A DNA stretch of 64,000 nt from Bacteroidales bacterium (GCA_031263015.1 JAISGN010000012.1:124001-188000); one strand, 5' to 3'. Numbered from the stretch's first letter, positions 1 through 9,164 are shown. Program-made: numbers and translations. The notes: generated by a model from the sequence alone, not told the origin.

Positions 1-931
1 ATTGTTGCAATGTTTGCAAAATGGAGACCATTGCGTTGCATCAATGACTGTGTATGGCGGAACGTTTGCTTTCCTTAATAACTATTGTCGGCGTTTGGGT
101 ATAGACGTTACCTTCGTTGATAGCACGGATTTTGAAGAAGTGAAAGCTGCATGCAAGCCTAATACAAAGGTTATTTACACTGAAACAATGTCTAATCCTT
201 TATTGCGTATTTCAAATATCGGAAAGTTAAGAGAAATTGCAGATAAAGCGGGTGCAAAACTAATTGTTGATAATACTTTCTCTCCAATGATTTTCTCGCC
301 ATACAAACTTGGGGCGCATATCGTTGTTTATTCAATGACAAAATTTATCAACGGTAAGAACGATTGCGTTGCCGGAGCCATTTGTGCTGATCAGGCTTTT
401 ATTGATTCGTTGGTTGATGTCAATAATGGAACAGCTATGCTGCTTGGACCTGTTTTGGATAGTTATAGAGCAACATCTATTTTGAAGAATCTTTATACTT
501 TGCACGTCAGAATGCAACAACACAGCCGCAATGCAATGTATCTGGCTGAGAAATTCAATGAAATAGGTATTAAAGCCACATATCCCGGTTTGCCTACTCA
601 CATTGATCACAAGATTATGGTAGAAGAAATGAATGAAGGCTTTGGTTTTGGTGGTATGCTCGCTATTGATTTGATTACTGCTGAGCGTGCAAATGCTCTA
701 ATGGAGTTAATGCAAAAGAAAGGCATAGGATTCTTGGCTGTAAGTTTAGGATATTTCCGCACATTATTCTCTTGCTCTGGAAAATCTACTTCTTCTGAAG
801 TTCCTGACGAGATTCAGCACAAGATGGGTATGAGTGAAGGTCTTCTTCGCTACTCTGTCGGTCTTGATCACGACATTGCACATACGTTTGAGGTCATAAA
901 AGAATGCTTAAAGGAATTAAAGTTCATTTAA
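1..931 (+). CDS. Cys/Met-metabolism PLP enzyme, methionine gamma-lyase-like (5' end cut by window edge)
   Basis: Fold-type I PLP enzyme of the Cys/Met family (methionine gamma-lyase, cystathionine gamma-synthase/lyase, O-acetylhomoserine sulfhydrylase). About 309 codons are visible where the family usually has about 400, so roughly the first 90 residues lie outside the window; the apparent TTG start at base 2 is only the window edge. In the visible part, V-D-N-T-F-S-P (Asp about residue 90, contacting the pyridine nitrogen) and S-M-T-K-F-I-N-G (Lys about residue 114, Schiff base) are intact, as is the C-terminal S-x-G-x-x-x-S/T-L substrate loop region. The side activity cannot be fixed from sequence alone; methionine gamma-lyase fits best with the amino-acid fermentation genes kamDE in this window, but that is inference. 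A strong terminator follows at 968-994. Confidence 0.85.
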   Translation, partial: LLQCLQNGDHCVASMTVYGGTFAFLNNYCRRLGIDVTFVDSTDFEEVKAACKPNTKVIYTETMSNPLLRISNIGKLREIADKAGAKLIVDNTFSPMIFSPYKLGAHIVVYSMTKFINGKNDCVAGAICADQAFIDSLVDVNNGTAMLLGPVLDSYRATSILKNLYTLHVRMQQHSRNAMYLAEKFNEIGIKATYPGLPTHIDHKIMVEEMNEGFGFGGMLAIDLITAERANALMELMQKKGIGFLAVSLGYFRTLFSCSGKSTSSEVPDEIQHKMGMSEGLLRYSVGLDHDIAHTFEVIKECLKELKFI

Positions 932-967
932 TGGCAAGATAACTTATAGCAATACGCTAAAACATAG

Positions 968-994
968 GGGCAAATTCAACATTTGCCCTTTTTT
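968..994 (+). terminator. Rho-independent terminator
   Basis: Perfect 8-bp stem (GGGCAAAT at 968-975, ATTTGCCC at 981-988), 5-nt loop, then a run of six T. It closes the PLP-enzyme gene. Confidence 0.9.
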
Positions 995-1119
995 ATAGCC
1001 TTAATATGGCAATAAATCCAAATCAGAATTATATCTTAAATGATTGGATTCGCTTTCTTATTAGTTTTATGTCATTAAAATAGAGTAGGGGAGAGATGAT
1101 GTTTGCTTTGGCAAAAACG

Positions 1120-1151
1120 AAACAGCCTTTTGTGAAAATAAAAGGCTGTTT
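1120..1151. repeat. 32-nt hairpin repeat, copy 1
   Basis: Perfect inverted repeat: AAACAGCCTTT (1120-1130), 10-nt loop, AAAGGCTGTTT (1141-1151). The same 11+10+11 design occurs at 22037-22068 and 61028-61059 with unrelated loop sequences. Confidence 0.85.
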
Positions 1152-1260
1152 TATTTTTACAAAACGGCGTTTGGAGAAAATATTACTTGATTTTGTCAGA
1201 GGCGAATTAGATATAGTTATTTTTATACTACTTAGAGATAAAATAAAGCATTGATTTCTG

Positions 1261-1693
1261 ATTACAATTGTAAAAGACAATGCGATTACTCTTGTAATTA
1301 CAATTGTCAATTGAGGGTTTGGAGTGATGAATATTGTAATATACAAGAATATTAACAAATATAAAGTTACAATATACGGATTTGGTATATATATTTCGCC
1401 ATCTCGTAAAAACCAAATCATTATTTGATTATATATTACTAATAACCAGAAATTTATTACGCTTAATTAATGTTATAGATGATTAGAATTAAGAAAATAA
1501 ATCCTCAATATAATTAAAATAAATACTACTCTAATATGATGAAATTATGTTCTATAATCATTTTTAATCAAAATGAAACATTTTTACTTATTCTACGTAT
1601 AGTAATTACAATTGTGAAAGAAATAAGAATGCAAATACGTAAATCTTGTCTTGATTACAAAAGTAAATAACAGCAACAGTAAATTACAAAAGT
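1261..1693. promoter_or_regulatory. Cluster of ATTACAA-type operator-like motifs before the XRE gene
   Basis: ATTACAATTGT occurs at 1261-1271, 1297-1307 and 1605-1615; ATTACAAAAGT at 1654-1664 and 1683-1693. A diverged palindrome ATTAC-TCTT-GTAAT spans 1285-1298 and abuts the second copy. The last copy ends 8 nt before the ATG at 1702, over the ribosome-binding region. Half-palindromic, repeated and promoter-proximal sites suggest autoregulation by the downstream HTH protein (inference). Confidence 0.5.
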
Positions 1694-1701
1694 GAATAAT
1701 A

Positions 1702-2190
1702 ATGGAAGAAAGAATTAAACAGATTATGGCAAACTACGGATTGACTGCCGGAAGTTTTGCAGAAATTTTAGGTATTCAAGCCTCAGCAATTTCACATATT
1801 ATTAATGGACGCAATAATCCGAGTTTGGAATTTGTGAAGAAGGTTTTGGCAAAATTTCCCGATATAACATTTGAATGGCTTGTGTTGGGCAAGGGCTCAA
1901 TGAACACTTTGGAGAAAAATAACATTGAAGAGCCGTCATTATTTGATAATCAACAGCCCAAAGAACCTATACAAGCAAATTTAAATGAAGAAAAGCCGAT
2001 AGTAAAGGAGGAAATAATCGCAAAAAAGGCTCAAATACCGGCGACAAAAGAGGAAATCAGCGAATTGAAACCAGAGGTTAATACAGACAAAACGCCTGAT
2101 TATCAAAATAATTCAATGAATAAAAAGCGTATTAGCAGGATTATCGTTTTTTATACGGACGAAACTTATGAAGAAATAAGTAAAAATTAG
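1702..2190 (+). CDS. XRE-family helix-turn-helix transcriptional regulator
   Basis: 162-residue DNA-binding protein. Residues about 1-65 form an HTH_3/XRE domain (helix pair around A-E-I-L-G-I-Q-A-S-A-I-S-H-I-I-N-G-R) followed by the F-E-W-L-V-L-G-K-G element common to Bacteroidota members of this family. The middle (about 70-135) is Lys/Glu/Pro-rich and likely disordered. The last 25 residues (K-R-I-S-R-I-I-V-F-Y-T-D-E-T-Y) match the short conserved tail often seen in these proteins. ATG at 1702 is supported by the HTH start and by motif copies ending just before it. The target genes are unknown. Five repeated sites upstream suggest it controls itself. The next gene has its own promoter. Confidence 0.85.
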   Translation: MEERIKQIMANYGLTAGSFAEILGIQASAISHIINGRNNPSLEFVKKVLAKFPDITFEWLVLGKGSMNTLEKNNIEEPSLFDNQQPKEPIQANLNEEKPIVKEEIIAKKAQIPATKEEISELKPEVNTDKTPDYQNNSMNKKRISRIIVFYTDETYEEISKN

Positions 2191-2212
2191 GGTGAAATCC
2201 GATAAAAAGGTG

Positions 2213-2220
2213 TAATTTTG
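2213..2220 (+). promoter_or_regulatory. Bacteroidota -7 element TAATTTTG
   Basis: TAATTTTG 37 nt before the ATG of the DUF2723 gene; matches the TAnnTTTG consensus. Confidence 0.6.
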
Positions 2221-2256
2221 CAACATTAATAAAACGAATCTTCGGACTTAAACTCA

Positions 2257-5169
2257 ATGAAGTACAAAAAAAGCATTAATATTATTGCTTGCATTGTCGG
2301 AGTGTTATCTTTGGCAGTTTATTTGACCACAATGAGTCGTTCGGTTGACTTTTGGGACAGCGGGGAGTTTATTTCTACCGGTTCAAAGTTGCAAGTCGGG
2401 CATCCGCCAGGTGCTCCGTTTTATCAGTTGTTGGCAGCATTGTTTTCTTTGTTTTCTTTTGAGAACCCTAATCTCGTTGCCCCTTTGGTTAATGCCCTTT
2501 CATCTGTTGCTGCTGCGGCTTGTATAGTATTTTTGTTCTTTATAATAGTACGCTTGCTTAATCGTTTTTCGGATAAGTTTGTCGGAAACATTATAGCCGC
2601 TGCTATCGGTTCTTTAACCTTTGCTTTCACGGATTCATTCTGGTCATCGGCAACAGAAACAGAGGTTTATAGTTTATCATTGCTTTGTTCTACCGTTATT
2701 TTTTGGGCAATACTTAAATGGGATGAAAAGCCTTCGCCGAAATGGTGGCTTTTTATTTCTCTCTTATTTGGTTTATCTATTGGCATACATACATTGACGT
2801 TGTTGATTTTACCTGCCGTATTGCTCATTGTTTGCTTTCATTATTATAAACCTTCATTTTATAATATTCTTATCACGCTTGTGATTTCCGGATTGCTGAT
2901 TGGATTAATGTTTTATTTTCTTCCGGTACTATTATATAAGAACTTCTTGGGAGCATATATTATAATTGCAGTATTAATAGCATTGTTGGTTATATCAATA
3001 TGGAAACATATTTCGCTCTTAAATACAATAGCCCTGTCGTTTATTTTCTTTATTATCGGCATATCAACATATCTTGTGATAATGATACGTTCTGACGCCG
3101 GCGTTCCTATTAATGAATATACACCTAAAACATCTGTTCAACTCACTAATTATTTGCAAAGACGCAATTACGAAAAGCCGCCGCTCATCTTTGGTAATCA
3201 ATACACGGCTTACGCAACTGCCGAATATAATGTTTCTGATAATGGCGAGATTGTGCCTGTATATAATAAAGGTATGCAAAATATTTTCCCGCGATTGTGG
3301 AATCCTAATTATGAAACGGGATATCTGGATTGGATAGGAAAACCACAGAAGAGCGTAATTATAGATGATAAGGAATATATGACACCTTCGTTCTATCAAA
3401 ATCTTAAATATTTCTTCAATTATCAATTAGGTTATATGTACGGGCGTTATCTGCTGTGGAATTATGCAGGTAAAACCAACGACATTCAAGGCTTCGGCGA
3501 GGCAAATAATGGTCAGTGGCAATCGGGAATACATCAAATCGACAAATTTCTCGGTATAAATTCCGCAGCATATCCTCAAAACTCGCCAAATAGAGGTCAG
3601 ACGGAATATTACGCAATACCGTTGCTGCTGATTCTCATAGGGATGGTGTATCAATACATTAGGGAGCGGAGAGGATTCATTGTTTTGCTGGCGGCATTTC
3701 TTATGTATTCGGTAGGAACAGTGATGTATTTAAATATTACACCTTATCAGGCGCGGGAAAGAGACTATATTTTTTTGGCATCCTTTATGATGGCGGCAAT
3801 TTGGTTGAGTATGGGCGCATTTGCAGTGAGTCAATGGATAGCAAATCTGTTGCGATTGCGACTTCCCCGCTTTTTGCTGCCGATTTTTCTTGTTATTCCG
3901 GCGTGGTTATTGCTGCAAAATTTTTCTTACCATAACCGCAGCGCGCAATCCACAGCGCGGAACTTTGCAAAATCGCTTTTGATGAGCTGTGCACAGGATG
4001 CAATTCTTTTTACCAATGGGGATAATGATTCATTTCCACTGTTCTATCTGCAAAACGTTGAGCATTTTAGAACAGATGTTCGCGTGATAAATATTTCCTT
4101 GCTCAATTCGCCGGATTACATTAAGCAATTGAAAAGAAAAGCCTATCTTTCGCCGCCATTACACATTTTCACCTCGCCATTAAACTACGAAAATCCGAAT
4201 CCCAATTATATGGTGGCGGCTCGCACGCTTTTGGCGGAAAATCCCGGTGAGATGAGCAAAAAATTAAATGACTTCGTGATAGAAAACGATGTTAATTCGC
4301 TCTCATCATTGATGTTGATGGATATTTTAGTGAGTAATTTTTCGGTTCGTCCTATTTATTTTTCGGCATATTCTAACGAGGAATTTTTAGGACTTGAGCA
4401 ATTTCTAATTCTTGAGGGGTTGGCGTACAGATTAAATGATAAACCGGCTGCAAAAAAGGTTAAATCGCTGATTGAACCTAAGTTCGGTACGGTTGATGCT
4501 GAGAAAATGTACGCAAACTATCAGCATTTTTCGTGGGCAGGCTTTCAATTGAAAAATACACCTTATACGGAGTTGGAAAGAAGCATTTTGCAGTTTTTTG
4601 CAGATAATATGGTGCTGCTTTCCTCTTTTCTTTTTGCGAATGCTGAGTATGAAAAATCGGCAGAAGTCATCTTCACGTTCTCAAAATATGTGCCGCCGTC
4701 AATTCATTATTATCCGGTTTCATTAGGATATATGTCTGTGATATCAAGTCTGTTGCAAAAGAAAATCAGTGATGAGAAACTGGGAGCAAAAGCGGAGGAA
4801 TTTATGAATCGCACACTGGATTTTTACAAAGGATATATGCAATATTATTTACAATTGGATAAATCATTTGCCGCACAGGAGCGCTTGACAGCAGAAAACG
4901 TTATGCTTTCGTGGCTCACACTGTGCATTTTAGCACAAGATGAGGAATTGGAAAATGCACGTATGATGGCGGTAGCAGACTTCTTTCAATTTGCGGCTCC
5001 TTTTGTTAAACTTTCTTACTCTCACCTGCAATCTATGTCCTCCAACAAGGAATTTTATTCCGCAGAGATTGAACGGACAGCAGAACTTGTGCAAGAAATA
5101 ATTGCCTTCTTCCAAATTTACGAAGAACCCATTTTGCCTCCACCAGCATCCATCAACAAACTTTTCTAA
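2257..5169 (+). CDS. DUF2723 (GT117-type) polytopic membrane protein
   Basis: 970-residue inner-membrane protein of the DUF2723 family, which is classed with glycosyltransferases of the GT-C fold (GT117). The N-terminus has the family hallmark in the first loop: D31-x-W33-D34-S-G-E37-F, followed by V-G-H-P-P-G-A-P-F-Y near residues 48-56, where acidic residues of GT-C enzymes normally act. About a dozen hydrophobic segments fill residues 10-560; the remaining ~400 residues are mostly soluble, with a helical repeat look. Family members transfer sugar from a lipid carrier to a periplasmic acceptor, but the donor and acceptor here are unknown. Length is usual for Bacteroidota. A TAATTTTG promoter lies upstream. 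It is convergent with the gene at 6300-7568 across a repeat-filled gap. Confidence 0.85.
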   Translation: MKYKKSINIIACIVGVLSLAVYLTTMSRSVDFWDSGEFISTGSKLQVGHPPGAPFYQLLAALFSLFSFENPNLVAPLVNALSSVAAAACIVFLFFIIVRLLNRFSDKFVGNIIAAAIGSLTFAFTDSFWSSATETEVYSLSLLCSTVIFWAILKWDEKPSPKWWLFISLLFGLSIGIHTLTLLILPAVLLIVCFHYYKPSFYNILITLVISGLLIGLMFYFLPVLLYKNFLGAYIIIAVLIALLVISIWKHISLLNTIALSFIFFIIGISTYLVIMIRSDAGVPINEYTPKTSVQLTNYLQRRNYEKPPLIFGNQYTAYATAEYNVSDNGEIVPVYNKGMQNIFPRLWNPNYETGYLDWIGKPQKSVIIDDKEYMTPSFYQNLKYFFNYQLGYMYGRYLLWNYAGKTNDIQGFGEANNGQWQSGIHQIDKFLGINSAAYPQNSPNRGQTEYYAIPLLLILIGMVYQYIRERRGFIVLLAAFLMYSVGTVMYLNITPYQARERDYIFLASFMMAAIWLSMGAFAVSQWIANLLRLRLPRFLLPIFLVIPAWLLLQNFSYHNRSAQSTARNFAKSLLMSCAQDAILFTNGDNDSFPLFYLQNVEHFRTDVRVINISLLNSPDYIKQLKRKAYLSPPLHIFTSPLNYENPNPNYMVAARTLLAENPGEMSKKLNDFVIENDVNSLSSLMLMDILVSNFSVRPIYFSAYSNEEFLGLEQFLILEGLAYRLNDKPAAKKVKSLIEPKFGTVDAEKMYANYQHFSWAGFQLKNTPYTELERSILQFFADNMVLLSSFLFANAEYEKSAEVIFTFSKYVPPSIHYYPVSLGYMSVISSLLQKKISDEKLGAKAEEFMNRTLDFYKGYMQYYLQLDKSFAAQERLTAENVMLSWLTLCILAQDEELENARMMAVADFFQFAAPFVKLSYSHLQSMSSNKEFYSAEIERTAELVQEIIAFFQIYEEPILPPPASINKLF

Positions 5170-5336
5170 TCCAATATTTTGGTAAATACAATAGATATTT
5201 TCAAAATTCCCTAAAAGTTTTTTCTAATAGGATAAGTTTATTTTATAAACGCATATATCTTTAAACTTTTTTCCTCAAAGATTTTTCTAATTACAATAAA
5301 GATTAAATTTTAAACACATATCTTTTTCACAGGAAA

Positions 5337-5418
5337 ACAGGTTCATTTAAAAAATACATAGGTTTATTTCTGAAAAACATAGGTTAATTTTCCAAAAACA
5401 TAGATGTATTTCAGAAAA
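5337..5418. repeat. Short tandem repeat, ~20-21 bp x 4
   Basis: Three 21-bp units begin ACATAG at 5356, 5377 and 5398 and share an A-T-T-T-c core and A-rich end; a looser fourth unit begins ACAGG at 5337. Confidence 0.6.
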
Positions 5419-5453
5419 AACAATATTTATTTATGAAAAGGACAAGAAAAAAT

Positions 5454-5480
5454 CCCGTGAAAACATTTAATCTTCACGGG
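5454..5480 (-). terminator. Rho-independent terminator, minus strand
   Basis: Perfect 8-bp stem (CCCGTGAA at 5454-5461, TTCACGGG at 5473-5480) with an 11-nt loop. On the minus strand it is followed by a T-rich tract (A-run just left of 5454). It would stop transcripts that leave the 6300-7568 gene and cross the repeat array. Confidence 0.75.
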
Positions 5481-5558
5481 AAAACAACACAAACAGACAA
5501 ATAGATACATTTATTTATAAAACACAAACATCTTCTTCTCAGCAAAATACAATAAAAA

Positions 5559-6083
5559 ATTGGGAAAACACTATCTAATGTTAAAAAAATACTATATGAT
5601 TATGATTGTTTATGTTCTCCCAATCATTCTTTACATCTTTATAATAATTTCATCTGTTTTTATTTCGTCAAAACATCATAAAAGATTGGGAAAACGGATT
5701 TTAATGTTAAAAAAATACTATTTAATGAAGCTATGTTTTGTTTCCCCAATCATTCCTTACATCTTTATGTCAATTCCCTCTGTTTTTATCTCACCAAAAA
5801 AACTTAAAAATAGGGGAGACAATAATAAATGTTTAACTTAAATTGTGTAATTATGAAAAAGTTACGCCTCCCCATAAATTCCCTATCTCTTTATTCCAGC
5901 AAAACATCTTAAAAAATTGGGAAAACATTCATTTTAGTTAAAAGACTATTATGTAATGAAGCTTGCGTGTGTTTTCACAATAATTTACTCTGTCATTTCA
6001 TAATCAAAACATTAGAAAGTAGGGGGAACATCAAATAAAGTTAAAACAAAGTATATTTCCTTATGAAAACGAAATGTTCCCCC
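5559..6083. repeat. Array of five tandem units, each with an inverted repeat
   Basis: Units start near 5559, 5685, 5811, 5916 and 6022 (spacings 126, 126, 105 and 106 bp). Each carries left and right arms about 40-50 nt apart: 5559-5570/5613-5624, 5685-5695/5740-5750, 5813-5818/5868-5873, 5916-5927/5970-5981, 6022-6031/6074-6083. Arm sequence differs between units (GGGAAAAC, GGGGAG, GGGGGAACAT) but complementarity is kept (GTTTTCCC-like, CTCCCC, ATGTTCCCCC). Confidence 0.8.
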
Positions 6084-6299
6084 GTTAATTTCCTATGTTT
6101 TGGAAATGCAAAGATACAACATTTTTATATAATAGCAAGTTTTTTTGCGAAAAAAATTTACCAGACGCAGTATTGGAATAATTGGGAAAATGGCAGGAAT
6201 AATGAGGAAGATAGTGCAAATAATCCTCCGCTCATTGGGAATAAACAGGAAGATAGTGGGAATAAGTAAGAAAATAATAGGAATGAATGGGAAATGATA

Positions 6300-7568
6300 T
6301 TAAGTTTTGTGTTTCTCCTTTTTTGCTGCCGGGAACAGTATGTTATTTAGTATCAAACGATATCCCGGCGACGTGGGAAATAATTCTAATTCCGTCTTCG
6401 GGTCTCCAACATAATGGCGATAGTCTTCAGGATCATGTCCCCCAAGAAAACTCCACGTCCCCTTGCCATATTCTCCATGTATATAACGTGCTTCGCCTAT
6501 GCTTTTGTTTTCTCCCAGTATAATCACGGAAGATTTTATGAATTTCTTATTGAAAGCAGTGCTCTGCCCCATAAATCCTTTGATAATCTTTGTGTGATTT
6601 TGCGTGAGCATCGTTGGAATCCAATCCCACTTGGCAGAAAAATCAAAGAGGACAAATAAATCGTTCTTCTCATTGATGCCTGCGTTCGTCCGCTGCTGTG
6701 TAACGTCTATATCCGATATTGCATATTGCATTGGATTGGTTACAATGTGGAAATTTTCAAATGCAAAGCACTTGCTGAAGTCCAATCTCTGCTGTGCATC
6801 ATCGGCAATCGGGTCTCCATCAAACTGAGAGGCACAAATATCGGTTCCTTCCGCTGCTAACGCTATGTCAAAACTATCTGCCGCCGAGCACATCGCAAAC
6901 AAGAAACCTCCTCCTGCTACGAAATCACGTATTTTTTTTGCCACAGCAAGTTTTAATTGTGAGACTTTATTGTATCCGAACTTCCGAGCCATTGCTTCTT
7001 GTGCCGCAACATCATCTCTATACCATTTTTGATTGCCGTAAGCCGCCCAAAACTTGCCGTATTGTCCCGTAAAGTCTTCGTGATGCAGGTGAAGCCAGTC
7101 GTAAGTCGGCAAAACACCGCTCAGAACCTCCTCATCATAAACCACATCGTAAGGAATATCGGCATAAGTCAGCACAAGAGTTACCGCATCATCCCAAGGC
7201 AATTTACTCTTAGGAGAATAGACGGCAATCTTCGGTGCTTTGAGCAATTTTACAACGTCCATATTGATTTCGGGGTCGGCAATCTGCGAATATATATTGT
7301 CCTTCTGCACATCGGCAACCACCTCATAACTCACTCCTTTGAGCTTACAAAACTTTTCTATCGCCGAATTGTAAATCATAATGAAGCTTCCGCCACGATA
7401 ATTGAGCAACCAATCAACCTCAATGTTGTTTTGCAGAGCGGCATACGCAATTCCGTAAGCCTTCAAATGATTTTTCTGATTATCATCCATTGGCAACAGG
7501 ATATGCGAAGCAAATGTCCGAAAGGTGAAAGCACAAAGAATTACAACGAAAACAAAGAAACGTTTCAT
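6300..7568 (-). CDS. Secreted protein of the Bacteroidota family often labelled 'asparagine synthetase B'
   Basis: 422 residues with a clear signal peptide (M-K-R-F-F-V-F-V-V-I-L-C-A-F..., cleavage near A-S-H). The conserved start of the mature protein, I-L-L-P-M-D-D-N-Q-K-N-H-L-K-A-Y-G-I-A-Y, is typical of a Bacteroidota family that databases often name asparagine synthetase B. I see no N-terminal Cys glutaminase or ATP-pyrophosphatase motifs, so that name is not supported. The centre has a Rossmann-like pattern and a nucleophile-elbow-like A-G-G-G-F-L-F-A-M-C-S-A segment reminiscent of class I glutamine-amidotransferase/ThuA folds, followed by G-K-G-x-W-S-F-L-G-G-H-D near the C-terminus. 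The function is unknown and probably periplasmic. It is transcribed toward the repeat array and its minus-strand terminator. Confidence 0.7.
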   Translation of the reverse strand: MKRFFVFVVILCAFTFRTFASHILLPMDDNQKNHLKAYGIAYAALQNNIEVDWLLNYRGGSFIMIYNSAIEKFCKLKGVSYEVVADVQKDNIYSQIADPEINMDVVKLLKAPKIAVYSPKSKLPWDDAVTLVLTYADIPYDVVYDEEVLSGVLPTYDWLHLHHEDFTGQYGKFWAAYGNQKWYRDDVAAQEAMARKFGYNKVSQLKLAVAKKIRDFVAGGGFLFAMCSAADSFDIALAAEGTDICASQFDGDPIADDAQQRLDFSKCFAFENFHIVTNPMQYAISDIDVTQQRTNAGINEKNDLFVLFDFSAKWDWIPTMLTQNHTKIIKGFMGQSTAFNKKFIKSSVIILGENKSIGEARYIHGEYGKGTWSFLGGHDPEDYRHYVGDPKTELELFPTSPGYRLILNNILFPAAKKEKHKT

Positions 7569-7622
7569 ACAACCTTTTTTAGATGAATATAAGATTTGAC
7601 ATTGACACTCCTTATATAAGTA

Positions 7623-9164
7623 TTAGAATGGTGCTGCACCGAAATCGTCAGGCAGATTGATGTTTTGAGCCGATGTTTGGTCGTTCATCTTTGACTGAAA
7701 GACCTTCGGAGCAGAGGAATCAAAGGATGAATTTCCCATACCGAAGTCAGAGTGGGAAGAACCGAAGACATTACGATTCTCAAACTTCGTTATCTCTTTA
7801 CGGAATCTCAATCTGACTTTGCCTGTCGCTCCCGCACGATGCTTTCCTATGATTACGTCAGCCATACCTATCGTTTCACCGAAACTATCGGGCTCTGTGA
7901 GTCCGTAATAGTCGGGTCTGTAAATGAACATCACTATATCCGCATCCTGTTCTATCGCTCCTGACTCACGTAAGTCCGAAAGGATGGGTTCTTTTGCTCC
8001 TCCGCGCGTCTCAACAGCACGAGACAACTGTGCCAAAGCAAATATCGGTATGCTCAATTCCTTTGACAAGCCTTTCAACTGCCGAGATATGGCACTGATT
8101 TCCTGTTCCCGATTTCCGGCACCTCGTATGTCGCCGCCACTCATAAGTTGTAAGTAATCTATAAAGACCATCTCAATGTTGTGTTTCTGCTTCAAGCGGC
8201 GGCATTTGGCTCTTAGCTCAAATATTGTCAGGGAAGGCGTGTCGTCAATGAAGACCGGTGCGTTGAAAAGCGGCTCCGACTTGATTTTTAGTTGCTCTAT
8301 CTCGTGATATTCCAACTGATCGGCACGCGTAAATTTGGTTGCGGAAATCTCAGCCTCGCTTGAAATCAATCGTTTCATCAATTCCGTACCCGACATTTCA
8401 AGGGAGAAGATAGCGACAGGCTTTTTAAAATCCACAGCAACATTCCTTGCAATGTTAAGAGCAAGAGATGTCTTACCCATTGAAGGTCTGGCGGCAAGGA
8501 TGATGAGCGTTCCTTTTTGGAAACCGCCCAATTGTCGGTCTAAATCCATATATCCCGATGATATTCCCGTAGTTGAGTTCTCGTTTTGTTTGAGTTCCTC
8601 AATCTCTTTTATGGTTTCATTCCACAGAATCGGCAATTCCTTGTAGCCACTGTTGAAGTTGCTGTCATTAATCTCAAGAAAACTGCTCTCTGTCTTGTCA
8701 AGCAGAGCCAGAACGTCCGTTGTGTCATCATAAGCCTCCGTTATCGTTTCGGTGGAAAGCCGTATCAGTTCCCGCTGAATAAACTTCTCGCTCAGGATGC
8801 GGGCATACGCTTCTATATGAGCAGCAGATGTTACTCGGTTAGTAAGAGATGCGAGTTTGTAAGCCCCGCCTGCCGTCTCCAAAGTTCCCAAACGCTTCAT
8901 CTTCTCAACGACCGTCAAAATATCTATTGGTTTGTTCTCCTGAAAAAGAGCATATATCGCCACGAAAATGAGTTTATGCTCATCCAAATAGAAGTATTCG
9001 GGTTTTATAACGTCAATCACATTTGCCAAAGCGTCCTGGTCAAGCAACAAAGCCCCCAATACGCTTTCTTCTATCTCAATTGCCTGCGGCGGAATCTTAC
9101 CATTGAGGGCAAATGCCTGGTCATAGCCCATAGGAGCTTTCTTTGATGTTTTCGGAGTGTCCAT
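7623..9164 (-). CDS. dnaB: Replicative DNA helicase DnaB
   Basis: RecA-fold hexameric helicase of the replication fork. The N-terminal domain starts at P-P-Q-A-I-E-I-E-E-S-V-L-G-A-L-L; the ATPase domain has Walker A A-R-P-S-M-G-K-T, Walker B V-F-I-D-Y-L-Q-L-M, A-L-A-Q-L-S-R and S-D-L-R-E-S-G-A-I-E-Q-D-A-D. Length (513 residues) is normal; a Gly/Ser/Asn-rich tail follows the core, as in other Bacteroidota. I choose ATG at 9164: the longer frame to 9194 begins with TTG inside the -7 promoter element TATCTTTG, so it cannot be translated from that promoter. It is divergent from purB, with both promoters packed in about 75 bp. No intein is seen. Confidence 0.97.
   Translation of the reverse strand: MDTPKTSKKAPMGYDQAFALNGKIPPQAIEIEESVLGALLLDQDALANVIDVIKPEYFYLDEHKLIFVAIYALFQENKPIDILTVVEKMKRLGTLETAGGAYKLASLTNRVTSAAHIEAYARILSEKFIQRELIRLSTETITEAYDDTTDVLALLDKTESSFLEINDSNFNSGYKELPILWNETIKEIEELKQNENSTTGISSGYMDLDRQLGGFQKGTLIILAARPSMGKTSLALNIARNVAVDFKKPVAIFSLEMSGTELMKRLISSEAEISATKFTRADQLEYHEIEQLKIKSEPLFNAPVFIDDTPSLTIFELRAKCRRLKQKHNIEMVFIDYLQLMSGGDIRGAGNREQEISAISRQLKGLSKELSIPIFALAQLSRAVETRGGAKEPILSDLRESGAIEQDADIVMFIYRPDYYGLTEPDSFGETIGMADVIIGKHRAGATGKVRLRFRKEITKFENRNVFGSSHSDFGMGNSSFDSSAPKVFQSKMNDQTSAQNINLPDDFGAAPF

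Larger units (their letters stand above)
995..1701. other. Gene-free AT-rich region with hairpin repeat and operator-like motifs
   Basis: No convincing gene. The open frames here on the minus strand are low-complexity and lack homology that I recognise. The stretch holds one 32-nt hairpin repeat (1120-1151, see separate entry), an A-A-A-A-C-G-G-C-G-T-T-T word at about 1161, and five copies of an ATTAC-type motif that cluster before the regulator gene at 1702. Confidence 0.6.
5170..6299. other. 1.1-kb gene-free region between convergent genes, full of repeats
   Basis: No convincing gene. From left to right it contains two diverged copies of a ~65-bp unit (about 5220 and 5284), four ~20-bp tandem copies starting ACAGG/ACATAG (5337-5418), a minus-strand terminator (5454-5480), five inverted-repeat units (5559-6083), and a purine-rich GGGAATAA-type stretch (about 6170-6290). 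The open frame at 5560-5841 (93 codons, TTG start) only reflects two in-frame 126-bp units. Confidence 0.7.

Noticed and set aside
1029..1421. Minus-strand open frame of 130 codons.
   Set aside because: Low-complexity Ile/Phe-rich translation across the hairpin repeat and operator motifs; no sensible start or homology.
5560..5841. 93-codon open frame with hydrophobic repeats.
   Set aside because: TTG start, and the frame is made of two in-phase 126-bp units of the inverted-repeat array; the other three units do not keep the frame open.
6300..7568. Name 'asparagine synthetase B' for the secreted protein.
   Set aside because: Signal peptide present and no glutaminase Cys at the N-terminus or ATP-PPase loop; the label appears to be inherited misannotation.
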